This document shows, piece by piece, positions 16,485 to 26,365 of a stretch of 64,000 nucleotides of DNA. Both the position numbers and the translations under genes were made by a program. Location: positions 4,650,001-4,714,000 of the forward strand of contig NZ_CP055481.1 of NCBI RefSeq assembly GCF_013705725.1, written 5' to 3'. This stretch comes from Klebsiella sp. RHBSTW-00484 (GTDB taxonomy: Bacteria > Pseudomonadota > Gammaproteobacteria > Enterobacterales > Enterobacteriaceae). How positions within the stretch are numbered: position 1 is the first letter of the stretch; every line of letters begins with the position of its first letter. Below the pieces are notes generated by a model. The model saw only the letters and a program-made list of their open reading frames with translations. It was not told the origin of the DNA and searched no databases.

Positions 16485-16994
16485 TTATTGCGCGACAGGG
16501 GCAGCGTTGGCTACCGGAACAGCCGTCTGCTGGACCGGCACCAGTAACAGATCGGCACGATTGCCCCCCTGGTTTATCACCGTTTGCACGGTATCAGTGA
16601 TAAACATCAACTGGCCATTCACGGTAATTGCTGAACTTAACAAAATGCGTGCGTTAGGCTTAATGTCTGCCTGGTTGTAAGGCAAAACAAAGTTAAACGG
16701 CGCCTGCTTCCCTTCCGTCCTTACCGCTTTTTGCGCCAACACGTGCGCTGGAGCATCAGCCAGAGACGCATCTGACAAGGTAACGGTCAATACTGCATCC
16801 GGCGGCAACGCCACGCGCTGTCTAATATTGATTGTCCCGGAAACGTTAGGCTGCTGCTGCGAGGAGCTCAGTGAGGCAATGCCATAAGGATCGGGCGCTG
16901 CCGTTTGATTTGCTGCATTGCCGTTGTGATTATTCGCACAGGCGGTCAACGTAGCCGCTACGGCTAAGGCACTTAACATATAGGCAAATTTCAT
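16485..16994 (-). CDS. ybaY: YbaY family outer-membrane-type lipoprotein
   Basis: A 169-residue lipoprotein matching E. coli YbaY. The signal peptide ends in the lipobox LTAC, and the mature part is a single YbaY-type beta domain (SGTINIRQRVALPPDAVLTVTL at its start). Similar domains occur in proteins annotated with polysaccharide or glycoprotein links, but the function is unknown. The ATG at 16994 is chosen for its strong AGGAG; the longer frame adds 13 residues with no signal logic. It is divergent from tesB. Confidence 0.9.
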   Translation of the reverse strand: MKFAYMLSALAVAATLTACANNHNGNAANQTAAPDPYGIASLSSSQQQPNVSGTINIRQRVALPPDAVLTVTLSDASLADAPAHVLAQKAVRTEGKQAPFNFVLPYNQADIKPNARILLSSAITVNGQLMFITDTVQTVINQGGNRADLLLVPVQQTAVPVANAAPVAQ

Positions 16995-17214
16995 TATGTT
17001 CTCCTTTTCATCCCTACTGTAACAGGAGTACATCCTGCCAGAATCAGGGACAGGACATTAGTATCGTGAATAAGTGTGGCACAGATCTCAGATCTCTTCC
17101 TGGAAAGGAGCTCATATTCAGATTATTACACCCATCGGACCACTTGCGATTCCAGGTTATACTTTGCCTCAATTACGCGCTGCACAAGGCAGTTATCATT
17201 GATTGAGGGTCACT

Positions 17215-18078
17215 ATGAGTCAGGCACTATCCAATCTGCTGGCATTGTTAAATCTGGAAAAAATTGAAGAAGGGCTATTCCGCGGGCAGAGCGAAGATCT
17301 GGGATTACGCCAGGTTTTTGGTGGCCAGGTGGTTGGCCAGGCATTGTATGCGGCAAAAGAGACAGTCCCCACTGAACGCCTGATTCACTCATTTCATAGC
17401 TATTTTCTGCGGCCCGGCGATAGCCAGAAACCGATAATCTATGATGTGGAAGTCCTGCGTGATGGCAATAGCTTCAGCGCCCGGCGAGTCGCGGCCATTC
17501 AGAACGGTAAGCCGATTTTCTACATGACAGCCTCTTTCCAGGCCCCGGAGTCTGGCTACGAACATCAGAAACCGATGCCGTCAGCTCCTGCGCCGGACGA
17601 CCTCCCCTCTGAAACAGATATTGCCCGCAAGCTGTCCCATTTACTGCCGCCGCAGGTTAAAGATAAGTTTCTCTGCGATAAACCACTGGAGATTCGTCCG
17701 GCTGAATTCCATAACCCGCTGAAAGGCCACGTTGCACAACCAACGCGTCAGGTGTGGATCCGCGCTAACGGCGCAGTACCGGAGGATCTCCGTATTCATC
17801 AGTATTTACTGGGCTATGCTTCAGACTTCAACTTCCTGCCAGTAGCTCTGCAGCCGCACGGCGTGGGATTTCTTGAGCCGGGAATGCAGGTTGCTACTAT
17901 CGATCATTCAATGTGGTTCCATCGTCCGTTCAATATTAACGAATGGTTGCTTTATAGCGTTGAAAGCACATCGGCCTCCAGCGCTCGCGGTTTTGTACGC
18001 GGGGAGTTCTATACCCAGGACGGCACTCTGGTGGCTTCGACGGTACAGGAAGGGGTCATGCGCAACCGCAACGCGTAA
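17215..18078 (+). CDS. tesB: Acyl-CoA thioesterase II
   Basis: A 287-residue double hot-dog thioesterase that hydrolyses medium- and long-chain acyl-CoA, nearly identical to E. coli TesB. The catalytic triad known for TesB (Asp, Gln, Thr) falls in the conserved [14 protein letters not shown] and QEGVMR blocks of the C-terminal half. I chose the ATG at 17215 (MSQALSNLL) with GAGGG upstream. The product is cytosolic. It converges with amtB. Confidence 0.96.
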   Translation: MSQALSNLLALLNLEKIEEGLFRGQSEDLGLRQVFGGQVVGQALYAAKETVPTERLIHSFHSYFLRPGDSQKPIIYDVEVLRDGNSFSARRVAAIQNGKPIFYMTASFQAPESGYEHQKPMPSAPAPDDLPSETDIARKLSHLLPPQVKDKFLCDKPLEIRPAEFHNPLKGHVAQPTRQVWIRANGAVPEDLRIHQYLLGYASDFNFLPVALQPHGVGFLEPGMQVATIDHSMWFHRPFNINEWLLYSVESTSASSARGFVRGEFYTQDGTLVASTVQEGVMRNRNA

Positions 18079-18104
18079 AAAACAGAGCCTCCCCTAAGGG
18101 AGGC
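18076..18104 (-). terminator. Terminator of glnK-amtB, shared with tesB
   Basis: GCCTCCC and GGGAGGC form a 7-bp stem; on the minus strand TCTGTTTTTT follows. It lies between the converging tesB and amtB genes. Confidence 0.75.
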
Positions 18105-18133
18105 TATGTTGCTTCAGGAGATAACGCTATTTA

Positions 18134-19420
18134 TCAGGCGTTGTAGGCGTTCTCGCCGTGGCTGTTCACATCCAGACCTTCGCGTTCCTGATCTTCCGGT
18201 ACGCGCAGGCCAACGGTCATATCAGCAACTTTGTAGCCAATGAACGCGACGATGCCGGACCAGACGATGGTGATGGCGATACTTTCCAACTGTACCAGAA
18301 CCTGATGGCCCATGGTCACGCCTTCTGCGTAACCGACGCCGCCCAGAGAGGTTGCGGCAAAGATGCCGGTCAGGATACAGCCGACGATACCGCAGACACC
18401 GTGAACGCCGAACACATCGCACGGGTCATCAACACGCAACCAGCGTTTCAGTACGGTGACGCCCCACAGGCCCGCCAGGCCCGCCGCGATACCGACAATC
18501 AGAGAACCACCGACACCGATATAGCCACATGCTGGTGTAACCCCAACCAGTCCTGCGATCGCCCCGGAACATGCGCCCAGCAGAGATGGCTTACCGCGGG
18601 TAACCCATTCACCGAAGGTCCACGCCAGGATAGCCGCCGCAGTCGCCACCACGGTGTTGACAAAAGCCAGGCCCGCAATTTCGTTCGCCGCGCCAGCAGA
18701 ACCGGCGTTGAAGCCAAACCAACCAACGTAGAGGATCGCGGTACCGGTGAAGACCATCGGCAGGTTATGCGGCTTGAACGCTTCTTTGCCGAAGCCAACG
18801 CGTTTGCCCATCATGTAAGCACCCACCAACCCGGCGACGGCGGCGTTGATATGTACAACGGTACCACCCGCGAAGTCCAGCGCACCGTGCGTTGCGAGCA
18901 GACCACCGCCCCAGACCATATGCGCAATCGGCACATAGGAGAGCGTCATCCACACCACCACGAAAATCAATACCGCAGAGAAACGGATCCGTTCCGCCAG
19001 CGCGCCAACAATCAGGCCGACGGTGATACAGGCAAAAGAGCCCTGGAAAGCAACGTGAATATATTGATAGAAGCTGCCCATCAGCGCTTTGAGTTCAATA
19101 TTCTTCAGCATGACCCAGTCAAAACTACCGAAGAAGCTGCCGCCAGTGCCGAAAGCTAATGTATATCCGTAAACCACCCACAGCACACAGACCAGCGCAA
19201 AAGTCACAATAACCTGAGTCAGCATGGAGAGAACGTTTTTACCGCGGATCAGGCCGCCGTAGAACAGCGCGATGCCCGGAATAGTCATAAACAGCACCAG
19301 TGCGGTGCAAATCATCATAAAGGCGTTGTCGGCTTTATCTGCTACTGCCGGAGCGGCCATTGCCAACCCCGGAAGAAGCGCCAGCGCTCCCAGACCTGTT
19401 TTCATTGTTGCTATCTTCAT
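18134..19420 (-). CDS. amtB: Ammonium channel AmtB
   Basis: Inner-membrane ammonium/ammonia channel, 428 residues with a cleaved signal peptide (MKIATMKTGLGALALLPGLAMA) and eleven membrane segments, very close to E. coli AmtB. The conserved signature DFAGGTVVHINAAVAGL and the C-terminal tail that binds GlnK (EDQEREGLDVNSHGE) are present. The start at 19420 follows GGGGAA; the longer frame adds six residues. It is cotranscribed with glnK, 33 bases upstream, and expressed under nitrogen limitation. Confidence 0.97.
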   Translation of the reverse strand: MKIATMKTGLGALALLPGLAMAAPAVADKADNAFMMICTALVLFMTIPGIALFYGGLIRGKNVLSMLTQVIVTFALVCVLWVVYGYTLAFGTGGSFFGSFDWVMLKNIELKALMGSFYQYIHVAFQGSFACITVGLIVGALAERIRFSAVLIFVVVWMTLSYVPIAHMVWGGGLLATHGALDFAGGTVVHINAAVAGLVGAYMMGKRVGFGKEAFKPHNLPMVFTGTAILYVGWFGFNAGSAGAANEIAGLAFVNTVVATAAAILAWTFGEWVTRGKPSLLGACSGAIAGLVGVTPACGYIGVGGSLIVGIAAGLAGLWGVTVLKRWLRVDDPCDVFGVHGVCGIVGCILTGIFAATSLGGVGYAEGVTMGHQVLVQLESIAITIVWSGIVAFIGYKVADMTVGLRVPEDQEREGLDVNSHGENAYNA

Positions 19421-19453
19421 TGTTTCGTTCCCCATCACTGTGTGGTCTGAAAG

Positions 19454-19792
19454 TTACAGTGCCGCTTCGTCAGATTCGCCGGTACGGATGCGAATGACGC
19501 GCTGCAACTCGGCGACAAAGATTTTGCCGTCGCCAATTTTTCCGGTATAAGCCGCTTTACTAATGACATCGACGACTTCATCGAGCTGATCGTCGGCAAT
19601 GGCCACGTCAATCTTCACCTTCGGTAAAAAATTGACGCTGTATTCAGCTCCGCGATAAAGTTCCGCATGGCCTTTCTGACGGCCGAACCCTTTTACTTCA
19701 GTGACCGTCAGGCCCTGAATTCCCATCGAAGATAATGCTTCACGCACGTCTTCCAGTTTGAATGGTTTGATTACCACGGTAACCAGCTTCAT
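19454..19792 (-). CDS. glnK: Nitrogen regulatory PII protein GlnK
   Basis: A 112-residue PII signal protein. Tyr51, the uridylylation site at the tip of the T-loop (YRGAEYSVNF), is present. It senses 2-oxoglutarate and ATP/ADP, plugs the AmtB channel when nitrogen becomes plentiful and helps control NtrB. In Klebsiella it also relieves NifL inhibition of NifA. It heads the operon behind a sigma-54 promoter; the ribosome site is GGAGGGG. Confidence 0.97.
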   Translation of the reverse strand: MKLVTVVIKPFKLEDVREALSSMGIQGLTVTEVKGFGRQKGHAELYRGAEYSVNFLPKVKIDVAIADDQLDEVVDVISKAAYTGKIGDGKIFVAELQRVIRIRTGESDEAAL

Positions 19793-19843
19793 AAGTCCCC
19801 TCCAGTCAGAATTCGGTAATGGCCACGGCTAACACATAGGGAA

Positions 19844-19863
19844 TAAAGCAAGGGCTATGCCAG
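19844..19863 (-). promoter_or_regulatory. Sigma-54 promoter of glnK-amtB
   Basis: On the minus strand the sequence reads CTGGCATAGCCCTTGCTT: GG and GC are separated by exactly ten bases, as required at -24/-12. It lies about 50 bp before the glnK start. Confidence 0.88.
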
Positions 19864-19865
19864 AA

Positions 19866-19892
19866 ATGAAAAAGGACCGCAAAGCGGCCCTT
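19866..19892 (-). terminator. Terminator of mdlB
   Basis: GGGCCGC TTT GCGGTCC on the minus strand forms a hairpin followed by TTTTTC. It ends transcripts coming from mdlAB and lies between the NtrC sites and the glnK promoter. Confidence 0.75.
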
Positions 19893-19956
19893 CTGGAGGG
19901 AGAAAGAAAAGAAATCGCTTGAAACGAAGCGGAAAAACGCCATGACCGCCTAAAAA

Positions 19957-20001
19957 TGCACCATTTCAGTGCGTGATATGTGACGTTTTTGCACCACCGC
20001 A
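19957..20001. promoter_or_regulatory. NtrC enhancer sites for glnK-amtB
   Basis: 19957-19972 reads TGCACCATTTCAGTGC, on the other strand GCACTGAAATGGTGCA, essentially the consensus NtrC site. A second, weaker site TGCACCACCGCA is at 19990-20001. They lie about 100-140 bp upstream of the sigma-54 promoter, the usual enhancer distance. Confidence 0.85.
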
Positions 20002-20035
20002 AACCGCCAAACCCGCGCTGCCTGCTCATGGTGCA

Positions 20036-21814
20036 TCAGGCAATAAGCGACTCTTCCTGCGCGCTGGCCGCCAGCTCTTCGCCAGCCAGCTGCAGCTGGT
20101 ACATCTGCCAGTAACGACCTTTTGCCGCCAGCAGCTGTTGATGATTCCCGCGCTCTACGGCCTGGCCGCGATGCAGCACCAGGATAGTATTGGCCTCAAC
20201 GATGGTCGATAAACGGTGGGCGATAACGACAAGCGTAGTGTGCTCGCGAACCCGCGCCAGGGCCTGCTGGATCGCCTGCTCAGTACCTGAGTCGATATTG
20301 GCCGTTGCTTCATCAAGGATCAGCACCTGCGGGGTATCAACCAGCACCCGTGCCAGCGCCAGCAGTTGCTTCTGACCAACGGAGAGATTGTTCCCCTGCT
20401 CGCCCAGTTGCGTATAAATCCCGTCTTCCATTTCGCGGGCCAGCTCTGCCAACTGCACCGCTTCCAGCGCCTCCCAAACCTGCTCTTCGCTGATGTCACG
20501 ACCGAGGGTAACGTTGGCATAGAAGGTATCGGCCAGCACCACAGGGTCCTGCTGCACCATTGCAATCCCCTGACGCAGCGCGCTGTGGCTTAATGAAGAG
20601 AGCGGACGGCCATCGATACGAATTTCACCTTTGGTCAACGGGTAGTAGCCCATCATCAAGCTAGCAAGAGTGCTTTTGCCGCTACCAGTATGACCGACCA
20701 GCGCCACGAAGCTGCGGGACGGGATATCAAGATTGATATCCTGCAATACCAGACTGTCATCGCGGTAGGCAAAAGAGACATTATCGATACTGACTGCCCC
20801 GCTACGCAGTGGTTCGCTATCCTCTCCCCACGCCTGACGCGGCCTGTCCATCAGTTCGAAAACTCGCTCCCCCGCCACAACTGCCTGCTGTAGCATCGAC
20901 TGTTGAGTTGTCAGTTCGATCAGCGGTTCGTTCAAACGGCCAAGGTAGCTAATAAAGGCGTAGAGGACCCCCACTTCGATGGTCCCTGTGCTGCTGAAGC
21001 CAAACAGCATCAGCAGGCCGCAGAGGATCAGTGAAGAGAACAGGCTCAGCAGCGGGCGTAACAGGAAACCGTCAAGGCGCAAAGTTTGCATCCGCGCCAG
21101 GTAGTGCGCATAGCTGGCCTCGCGCATCCGTTCGCCGAACCGCGCCTGCTGGCGGAACTGCTGAATGACGCCCATACCGTTAATCACTTCGTTGAAACCA
21201 TCGTTGATATCCGCCAGCCAGGCGCGAACCCGTCTGACGATTGGCGTGCTGTAACGCTGATAAATCATCATCACGATCAACACCGCCGGGAAGATAGCGA
21301 TCGCCACCAGCGCCATCCGCCAGTCAAGGCTGAACATCGCCACCAGCATCGCGCCAATCAGCGCGGCGCTGCGCAACACCGTTGCCACTACGGTCACGTA
21401 CAGATCGCGGATCACCTCGGTATCGTTGGTGACTCGCGAAATAAGCTGCCCCACCGGTTGAGTATCAAACTCGCTGAGCGGCTGGCGCAGGGCGGCATCC
21501 ATCACGTCACTACGCAGTTGCTGCACCACGCCAACCGCCGCGCGGTTAAACAGCAGCGACTGGCAGTAATGCAGGCCAGCAGCCAGAAGTTGCAAGCCAA
21601 GATAGGCCACCGCAAGACCGCTAACCAGCTTCAGCGGCAGCGAATTTTTCGCCACCATGTTGTCGATGAAATAGCTAATCAGCAGCGGACCACTGACCTC
21701 CGCCACCGCCGCCACCCACATAATGGCAACGGCAATCATCAGCTGTTTACGCCACGGGGAACCGTAGGCCAGCAGGCGTTTTAACGTCGGCCAGAGTTGA
21801 GTGAAACTACGCAC
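20036..21814 (-). CDS. mdlB: ABC transporter, fused membrane and ATPase subunit MdlB (SmdB)
   Basis: Half-transporter of the multidrug-like ABC exporter family, 592 residues: six membrane segments (about 20-310), then an ATPase domain with Walker [10 protein letters not shown], signature LSVGQKQ and Walker [13 protein letters not shown]. It should pair with MdlA as a heterodimer. I chose the GTG at 21814 (GTG-CGT-AGT, matching the E. coli N-terminus RSFxQLW) because GGAGG lies just upstream; the longer frame reads through mdlA sequence. It overlaps the end of mdlA by eight bases. The substrate is unknown. Confidence 0.93.
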   Translation of the reverse strand: MRSFTQLWPTLKRLLAYGSPWRKQLMIAVAIMWVAAVAEVSGPLLISYFIDNMVAKNSLPLKLVSGLAVAYLGLQLLAAGLHYCQSLLFNRAAVGVVQQLRSDVMDAALRQPLSEFDTQPVGQLISRVTNDTEVIRDLYVTVVATVLRSAALIGAMLVAMFSLDWRMALVAIAIFPAVLIVMMIYQRYSTPIVRRVRAWLADINDGFNEVINGMGVIQQFRQQARFGERMREASYAHYLARMQTLRLDGFLLRPLLSLFSSLILCGLLMLFGFSSTGTIEVGVLYAFISYLGRLNEPLIELTTQQSMLQQAVVAGERVFELMDRPRQAWGEDSEPLRSGAVSIDNVSFAYRDDSLVLQDINLDIPSRSFVALVGHTGSGKSTLASLMMGYYPLTKGEIRIDGRPLSSLSHSALRQGIAMVQQDPVVLADTFYANVTLGRDISEEQVWEALEAVQLAELAREMEDGIYTQLGEQGNNLSVGQKQLLALARVLVDTPQVLILDEATANIDSGTEQAIQQALARVREHTTLVVIAHRLSTIVEANTILVLHRGQAVERGNHQQLLAAKGRYWQMYQLQLAGEELAASAQEESLIA

Positions 21815-23579
21815 CTGTGACCTCCTCGTGATCCTGCACAACATCATCCAGCGCCGCTTCGAGCTGCTGGTAGCGGTACATATCGCGATACCAGCCAGGC
21901 TGTGCGGCAAGGGCTTCGTGGCGACCACGCTGGGCCACGTGCCCATGCTGCATCACCAGAATCTCGCTGGCCTCAGTCAACGCCGATAAGCGATGGGCGC
22001 TGATGATCACCGTTCTCCCCTCACCCCACTGTCGCAGGTTATGCAAAATTTGATGCTCCGTACGGCCATCCACTGCCGACAGCGCATCATCAAGAATCAG
22101 GATCTCGGCTTCCAGCAGCAGCGCGCGGGCTATGGAAATGCGCTGCTTCTGCCCACCAGAAAGCATCACGCCGCGCTCACCAACTTCGGTGTTATATCCC
22201 TGCGGCAGGCGCAAAATATCTTCATGAACGCTGGCAAGCCGCGCAACGTGTTCAATTTGTTCCTGCGTAGCGTCCGGTCTACCCAGCGCAATATTGCTGG
22301 CAACGGTATCGGAAAATAAAAACGGCGTCTGATTCACCACCGCCAGCCGGGCGCGCCAGCTATCCAACTGGAGTCGGGTCAGAGGAACGTCATGGAAGCG
22401 GATATCACCATCGGTGACATCAAAATGGCGCTGAATCAACGCCAGAATGGTACTTTTACCGGCACCCGTCGGCCCACATATCCCCAGCATTTGACCAGGC
22501 TGTAGCGTAAAGTTGACCTTTTCCAGTGAGGATTTATGCGCCTGCGGATAGATAAATTCGCGAACGGCAACGTTGAGCGTACCGCGGCCTTCAGGTGCAG
22601 GTTCGCTTCCGTCTTTAACTACCGGGGCCTCTTCCAGCATGGTGCGAATGCGCGAATAGGCCGCACTCCCGCGCTCAACGATGTTAAACATCCACGCCAG
22701 CGCCAGCATCGGCCAAATCATCAGGCCAAGGTACATAATAAAGCTGGTAAGCTGACCCAGGGTCATGCTGCCTTGCAGCACCATCCAGCTACCGCCACCG
22801 ATCGCCAGCAGGTTGGCGGTGCCAATCGCAATATAGATCGTCGGGTCAAAGCGGGCATCAATGCGCGCCACGCGCATATTTTTCGCCCCGGTATCCGCAG
22901 CATCGGCGGCGAACTGCGCCGATTGCCGATCTTCAAGGCCAAAGGCTTTGATCATACGGATGCTGGTGAGGCTCTCCTGAGTACGGTCGTTCAGGCTGGA
23001 GAATGCCGCCTGCGCTACGCGAAAGCGCTCATGTAGCGCATCACCGTTACGCTTAATTGCCAGAGCCATAATCGGCATCGGCAGCAGCGCCAGCAGAGTT
23101 AACTGCCAGCTGATTTGCGTGGACATCACAATCAGCACCGCGCAGCCCATCACCATGGAGTCAACTAACGTCAGCACCCCTTCGCCGGCGGCGAAAACTA
23201 CCCGGTCAACGTCGTTAGTCGCCCGGGCAATCAGGTCCCCGGTGCGATGACGCAGGTAAAAAGCCGGATGCTGGCGGCTGAGCTGACGATAGAAATCTTC
23301 ACGCAGCTCGACAGCCAGCTGATAGGAAGCACCGAACAGCAGCACGCGCCAGACGTAGCGCAGCAGGTAAACCATCACCGCAATGACCACCAGCAGGCCG
23401 ATCCACATCCACACCTTTTCCGCGGTGTAATGTTGTTTCGTGACGCCATCCACCACGATGCCGACCACTTTCGGCGGCACCAGTTGCAGGATGGCTATGA
23501 TGATCAGCAGAGCAATAGCGCCGAGGTAACGACGCCACTCCCGGCGGAAATACCAGCTAAGTTGAGCAAATAATCGCAA
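21807..23579 (-). CDS. mdlA: ABC transporter, fused membrane and ATPase subunit MdlA (SmdA)
   Basis: A 590-residue half-transporter, the same length as in E. coli and closely similar: membrane domain first, then an ATPase with Walker [10 protein letters not shown], signature LSGGQKQ and Walker [11 protein letters not shown]. The aspartate in place of the usual glutamate after Walker B suggests the degenerate, weaker ATP site of an asymmetric heterodimer. Translation starts at a TTG at 23579. It is the first gene of mdlAB and lies 42 bases after decR on the same strand. Confidence 0.92.
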   Translation of the reverse strand: MRLFAQLSWYFRREWRRYLGAIALLIIIAILQLVPPKVVGIVVDGVTKQHYTAEKVWMWIGLLVVIAVMVYLLRYVWRVLLFGASYQLAVELREDFYRQLSRQHPAFYLRHRTGDLIARATNDVDRVVFAAGEGVLTLVDSMVMGCAVLIVMSTQISWQLTLLALLPMPIMALAIKRNGDALHERFRVAQAAFSSLNDRTQESLTSIRMIKAFGLEDRQSAQFAADAADTGAKNMRVARIDARFDPTIYIAIGTANLLAIGGGSWMVLQGSMTLGQLTSFIMYLGLMIWPMLALAWMFNIVERGSAAYSRIRTMLEEAPVVKDGSEPAPEGRGTLNVAVREFIYPQAHKSSLEKVNFTLQPGQMLGICGPTGAGKSTILALIQRHFDVTDGDIRFHDVPLTRLQLDSWRARLAVVNQTPFLFSDTVASNIALGRPDATQEQIEHVARLASVHEDILRLPQGYNTEVGERGVMLSGGQKQRISIARALLLEAEILILDDALSAVDGRTEHQILHNLRQWGEGRTVIISAHRLSALTEASEILVMQHGHVAQRGRHEALAAQPGWYRDMYRYQQLEAALDDVVQDHEEVTGA

Positions 23580-23621
23580 GCAGTTAAATCCCGAGTGTGT
23601 AATTCGTAGCGGCAGATGCCG

Positions 23622-24080
23622 TTAATCAATAGGCAAGGCTGTGGTGTATTTTATCTGTTCCATGGCGAAACTCGAAGTGACATCCGACAGGCCCGGCACG
23701 CTGTTAACCAGACGTTTATAAAAATTGTCATAGTTTTTCATGTCAGCGACCTGAACCCGCAGCAGGTAGTCATATTCCCCCGCCATACGCCAGAAGCCGA
23801 GGACCTCCGCCATTTGCGTGACCTCGCTGACAAAACGGCAGTACCAGTCGCTACTGTGGTGCTGAGTCTTAATCAGCACAAACGCCGTCAGCCCTAATCC
23901 GACCTTTTCAGCATCCAGCAAAGCGACTCGCCCGCGCAGAATTCCTTCGTCTTCCAGACGTTTCAGGCGTTTCCAGCAGGGCGTGGTTGTCAGATTAACG
24001 GCATCAGCCAACGCCTGCAAAGAGAGGGTACAGTCGGTTTGTAGTAGAGAAAGCAGCTTGCGGTCAATTTTATCTAACAT
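23622..24080 (-). CDS. decR: Lrp/AsnC-family cysteine-responsive regulator DecR (YbaO)
   Basis: A 152-residue Lrp-type regulator: an N-terminal helix-turn-helix ([22 protein letters not shown], about 20-42) and a C-terminal RAM ligand domain. It is close to E. coli DecR, which activates cysteine breakdown genes in response to cysteine. Here it is divergent from a cysteine-desulfhydrase-like gene, the same pairing as CcdR/CcdA known in Pantoea. A near-consensus Lrp-type palindrome sits just before its start codon. It probably activates the divergent gene and controls itself. Confidence 0.93.
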   Translation of the reverse strand: MLDKIDRKLLSLLQTDCTLSLQALADAVNLTTTPCWKRLKRLEDEGILRGRVALLDAEKVGLGLTAFVLIKTQHHSSDWYCRFVSEVTQMAEVLGFWRMAGEYDYLLRVQVADMKNYDNFYKRLVNSVPGLSDVTSSFAMEQIKYTTALPID

Positions 24081-24090
24081 TATGCGCCTC

Positions 24091-24109
24091 AGGAGAAAAT
24101 TTTACTCCT
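24091..24109. promoter_or_regulatory. Candidate DecR/Lrp-type operator
   Basis: A 19-bp near-perfect palindrome AGGAGAAAATTTTACTCCT in the 115-bp gap between decR and the divergent PLP enzyme gene. Its core fits 13 of 15 positions of the Lrp consensus YAGHAWATTWTDCTR. It overlaps the decR leader, so autoregulation is likely. Confidence 0.6.
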
Positions 24110-24195
24110 TTTATTGTAATTGAAAGGCTAAATGGCAACAATTTTTCCTTCGATTTCCGTTAAGCTGGGCACAAAATGACAAACAGGAAATCAAG

Positions 24196-25248
24196 ATGAA
24201 CAGCGCCTGGATAAAACACGCGATTAGTGAAATTAATGCCGATTATCAGCGTTCCGCCGACACGCACCTTATTCGTCTGGCGCTGCCGGGATTCACCGGG
24301 ATTCAAATCTACCTTAAAGATGAGAGTACTCATCCAACCGGTAGCCTGAAGCATCGTCTGGCGCGTTCGCTGTTTCTCTATGGGTTGTGCAACGGCTGGA
24401 TTAAAGAAGGGACGACGATTATTGAGTCCTCTTCGGGTTCGACTGCCGTCTCGGAAGCTTACTTCGCTCGACTGCTGGGTCTGCCGTTTATTGCCGTTAT
24501 GCCCTCATGCACCGCAAAGCGCAAAATTGAGCAAATTGAGTTCTACGGCGGCCGCTGCCATTTTGTCGATAGCGCCTGCGAAATCTATGCCGCGTCCGAA
24601 ACGCTGGCTCGCGAGCTGAACGGTCATTATATGGATCAGTTTACCTTTGCCGAGCGCGCCACCGACTGGCGGGGCAACAATAATATCGCCGACAGCATCT
24701 TCCGCCAGATGACCCATGAACCGCACCCGCAGCCATCATATATCGTGATGAGCGCGGGCACCGGCGGTACCTCAGCCACCATTGGCCGCTATATTCGCAG
24801 CCAGGGTTACGATACCAGGCTGATGGTGGTTGACCCGCAAAACTCCGTATTCATGGATTACTGGCAAAGCCGCGATGCCAGCCTGCGCAGCCCGGTCGGT
24901 AGCAAAATTGAAGGTATTGGTCGCCCGCGCGTCGAACCTTCATTTATTCCCGATGTGGTCGACGAGATGCTGCGCGTGCCGGATGCCGCCAGCGTCGCCA
25001 CCGCACTGTGGCTGGAAACGCTGCTCGGGCGTAAGGTTGGAGCGTCAACCGGCACCAATATGTGGGGCGTACTGCAACTGGCCGTACGTATGCGCGAAGA
25101 AGGCCGCACTGGCTCCATCGTCACGTTACTGTGCGACAGCGGCGAACGCTACCTGGAAAGCTATTACAACCCGCAGTGGGTAGCAGCCAATATCGGCGAT
25201 ATCGCCCCATGGCAGGCAAAAATCGCCGAGATGCTCCACGTAAAATAA
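24196..25248 (+). CDS. PLP-dependent cysteine desulfhydrase / cysteine synthase family protein
   Basis: A 350-residue fold-type II PLP enzyme of the cysteine synthase family. The PLP lysine lies in [13 protein letters not shown] (near residue 52). The phosphate-binding glycine loop is [12 protein letters not shown], and [11 protein letters not shown] is the substrate loop. It lacks the features of CysK/CysM partners and resembles stand-alone L-cysteine desulfhydrases (CcdA of Pantoea), which release sulfide, pyruvate and ammonia. Its divergence from the cysteine regulator DecR supports a cysteine breakdown role. Synthesis of another beta-substituted amino acid is the alternative. Confidence 0.82.
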   Translation: MNSAWIKHAISEINADYQRSADTHLIRLALPGFTGIQIYLKDESTHPTGSLKHRLARSLFLYGLCNGWIKEGTTIIESSSGSTAVSEAYFARLLGLPFIAVMPSCTAKRKIEQIEFYGGRCHFVDSACEIYAASETLARELNGHYMDQFTFAERATDWRGNNNIADSIFRQMTHEPHPQPSYIVMSAGTGGTSATIGRYIRSQGYDTRLMVVDPQNSVFMDYWQSRDASLRSPVGSKIEGIGRPRVEPSFIPDVVDEMLRVPDAASVATALWLETLLGRKVGASTGTNMWGVLQLAVRMREEGRTGSIVTLLCDSGERYLESYYNPQWVAANIGDIAPWQAKIAEMLHVK

Positions 25249-25278
25249 AAAAAGCCAGATATCACAAGATATCTGGCT
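25244..25278 (-). terminator. Terminator of cof, between converging genes
   Basis: A perfect 11-bp stem (AGCCAGATATC / GATATCTGGCT, four-base loop); on the minus strand a TTTTTTTATTTT run follows. It overlaps the end of the plus-strand PLP enzyme gene region. Confidence 0.85.
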
Positions 25279-25294
25279 CGCTGGTAGGGTCTCT

Positions 25295-26113
25295 CTATTC
25301 GGGGGAATAAGGAAGATCAGGATTATCCAGCCAATGCGTCAAAAAATGGGAGACCGCCTGATGGCGGCAGTCGCCAATAATCGGTAGATGAGGTAACTGT
25401 GCTTTGAGTTGCGCCATGGCATTGCCCATAATCACGCCGCGCCCGACGCTGCCAAGCATTTCCCGGTCGTTCATAGCGTCACCAAACGCCATGCAGTCCT
25501 GCAACGTCAGGCCGAGATGCTGGCTCAGCACCGCCAGCGCAGAACCTTTGTTGCATCCCGTCGGCAGCACTTCCAGGCAATCCATTGCCGAAAAGCACAA
25601 ATGCGCGCTAGCCCCCAGCGCTTCGTTCAGTTGGATCCGCAACCGACGCAGATCGTCATGATCGCCACAGAAGCAGATCTTGGTTACCTGATGCGCTGGC
25701 ATGCGTTTCGGATCGCGAAGCTGATAATGGAAGCCGCTATAGACATGCGCCTTCAGCATTTCTGGGATTTCGCGCCCGGTAAACCAGCCATTGTCATTAA
25801 AGATATGCATGCTGGCCGTCGTTTCCCAGGCACTATGCAATACCTCTTCCGCCACTTCCGGGGCGAGATCGCGACGATGCAGCTCTTCCCCCTCCAGAGA
25901 GTGAATGCGCGTTCCGTTGCCAGTAATCAGAAACGCATCAAGCGAGAACTCACCAATAACATGGCGCATTTCCAGCGCATGGCGACCGGTAGCAAACGTC
26001 AGGGTGATATCACGATCGCGCAGGCGTTTGAGCGTCGAAAGCGTTCTTTCCCCCAGACGATGGTCCGGCATCAGTAACGTACCGTCCATATCAAATGCAG
26101 CCAGTCTTGCCAT
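25295..26113 (-). CDS. cof: HMP-PP phosphatase Cof (HAD superfamily)
   Basis: A 272-residue HAD hydrolase of the Cof type (IIB cap). Motif I is DMDGTLL with both catalytic aspartates (near residues 8 and 10), motif II is the T of FATGR, and motif IV is [11 protein letters not shown]. coli Cof hydrolyses 4-amino-2-methyl-5-hydroxymethylpyrimidine pyrophosphate, a thiamin intermediate, and other sugar phosphates. It keeps its E. coli position between decR and ybaE. Confidence 0.93.
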   Translation of the reverse strand: MARLAAFDMDGTLLMPDHRLGERTLSTLKRLRDRDITLTFATGRHALEMRHVIGEFSLDAFLITGNGTRIHSLEGEELHRRDLAPEVAEEVLHSAWETTASMHIFNDNGWFTGREIPEMLKAHVYSGFHYQLRDPKRMPAHQVTKICFCGDHDDLRRLRIQLNEALGASAHLCFSAMDCLEVLPTGCNKGSALAVLSQHLGLTLQDCMAFGDAMNDREMLGSVGRGVIMGNAMAQLKAQLPHLPIIGDCRHQAVSHFLTHWLDNPDLPYSPE

Positions 26114-26212
26114 ATTCTCTTCCCCGAAGCGTGATGGATTTTGCTTGTGTTGCAGTATTGCCTGAGATATACGGAAGTAATAGTGAATAGATGAATTTTA
26201 TTGTTCCGGGTT

Positions 26213-26339
26213 TATACCCGTCATACTTCAAGTTGCTTATGTGTTGGCTACGCTCGCTCACCCCAGTCACATAGTTATCTATGCTCCCGGGGATTCACTC
26301 CCTTGCCGTCTTTAAGCAACTCGAATTATTTAGGGTATA
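26213..26339. repeat. ERIC element (copy 2, inverted relative to copy 1)
   Basis: A 127-bp ERIC element in the opposite orientation to the copy at 14939-15065 and the same length. It differs from that copy at only a few positions (for example CTCCCGGGGATTCACTCCC against the complement of GAGTCCCCAGGAG). It lies between cof and ybaE, immediately upstream of the ybaE ribosome site. Confidence 0.93.
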
Positions 26340-26365
26340 TAGACAAACATCAGGATAAAGCGAAG

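Noticed and set aside
18158..19159. 333-residue open frame antisense to amtB
   Set aside because: A by-product of the GC-rich codon pattern of amtB; His/Arg-rich with no domain.
19829..20029. 66-residue frame between glnK and mdlB
   Set aside because: It covers the NtrC sites, terminator and sigma-54 promoter, so it is regulatory DNA.
26201..26365. N-terminal 55-codon extension of ybaE
   Set aside because: The codons are read through an ERIC element and E. coli YbaE starts at the internal Met with the same total length.
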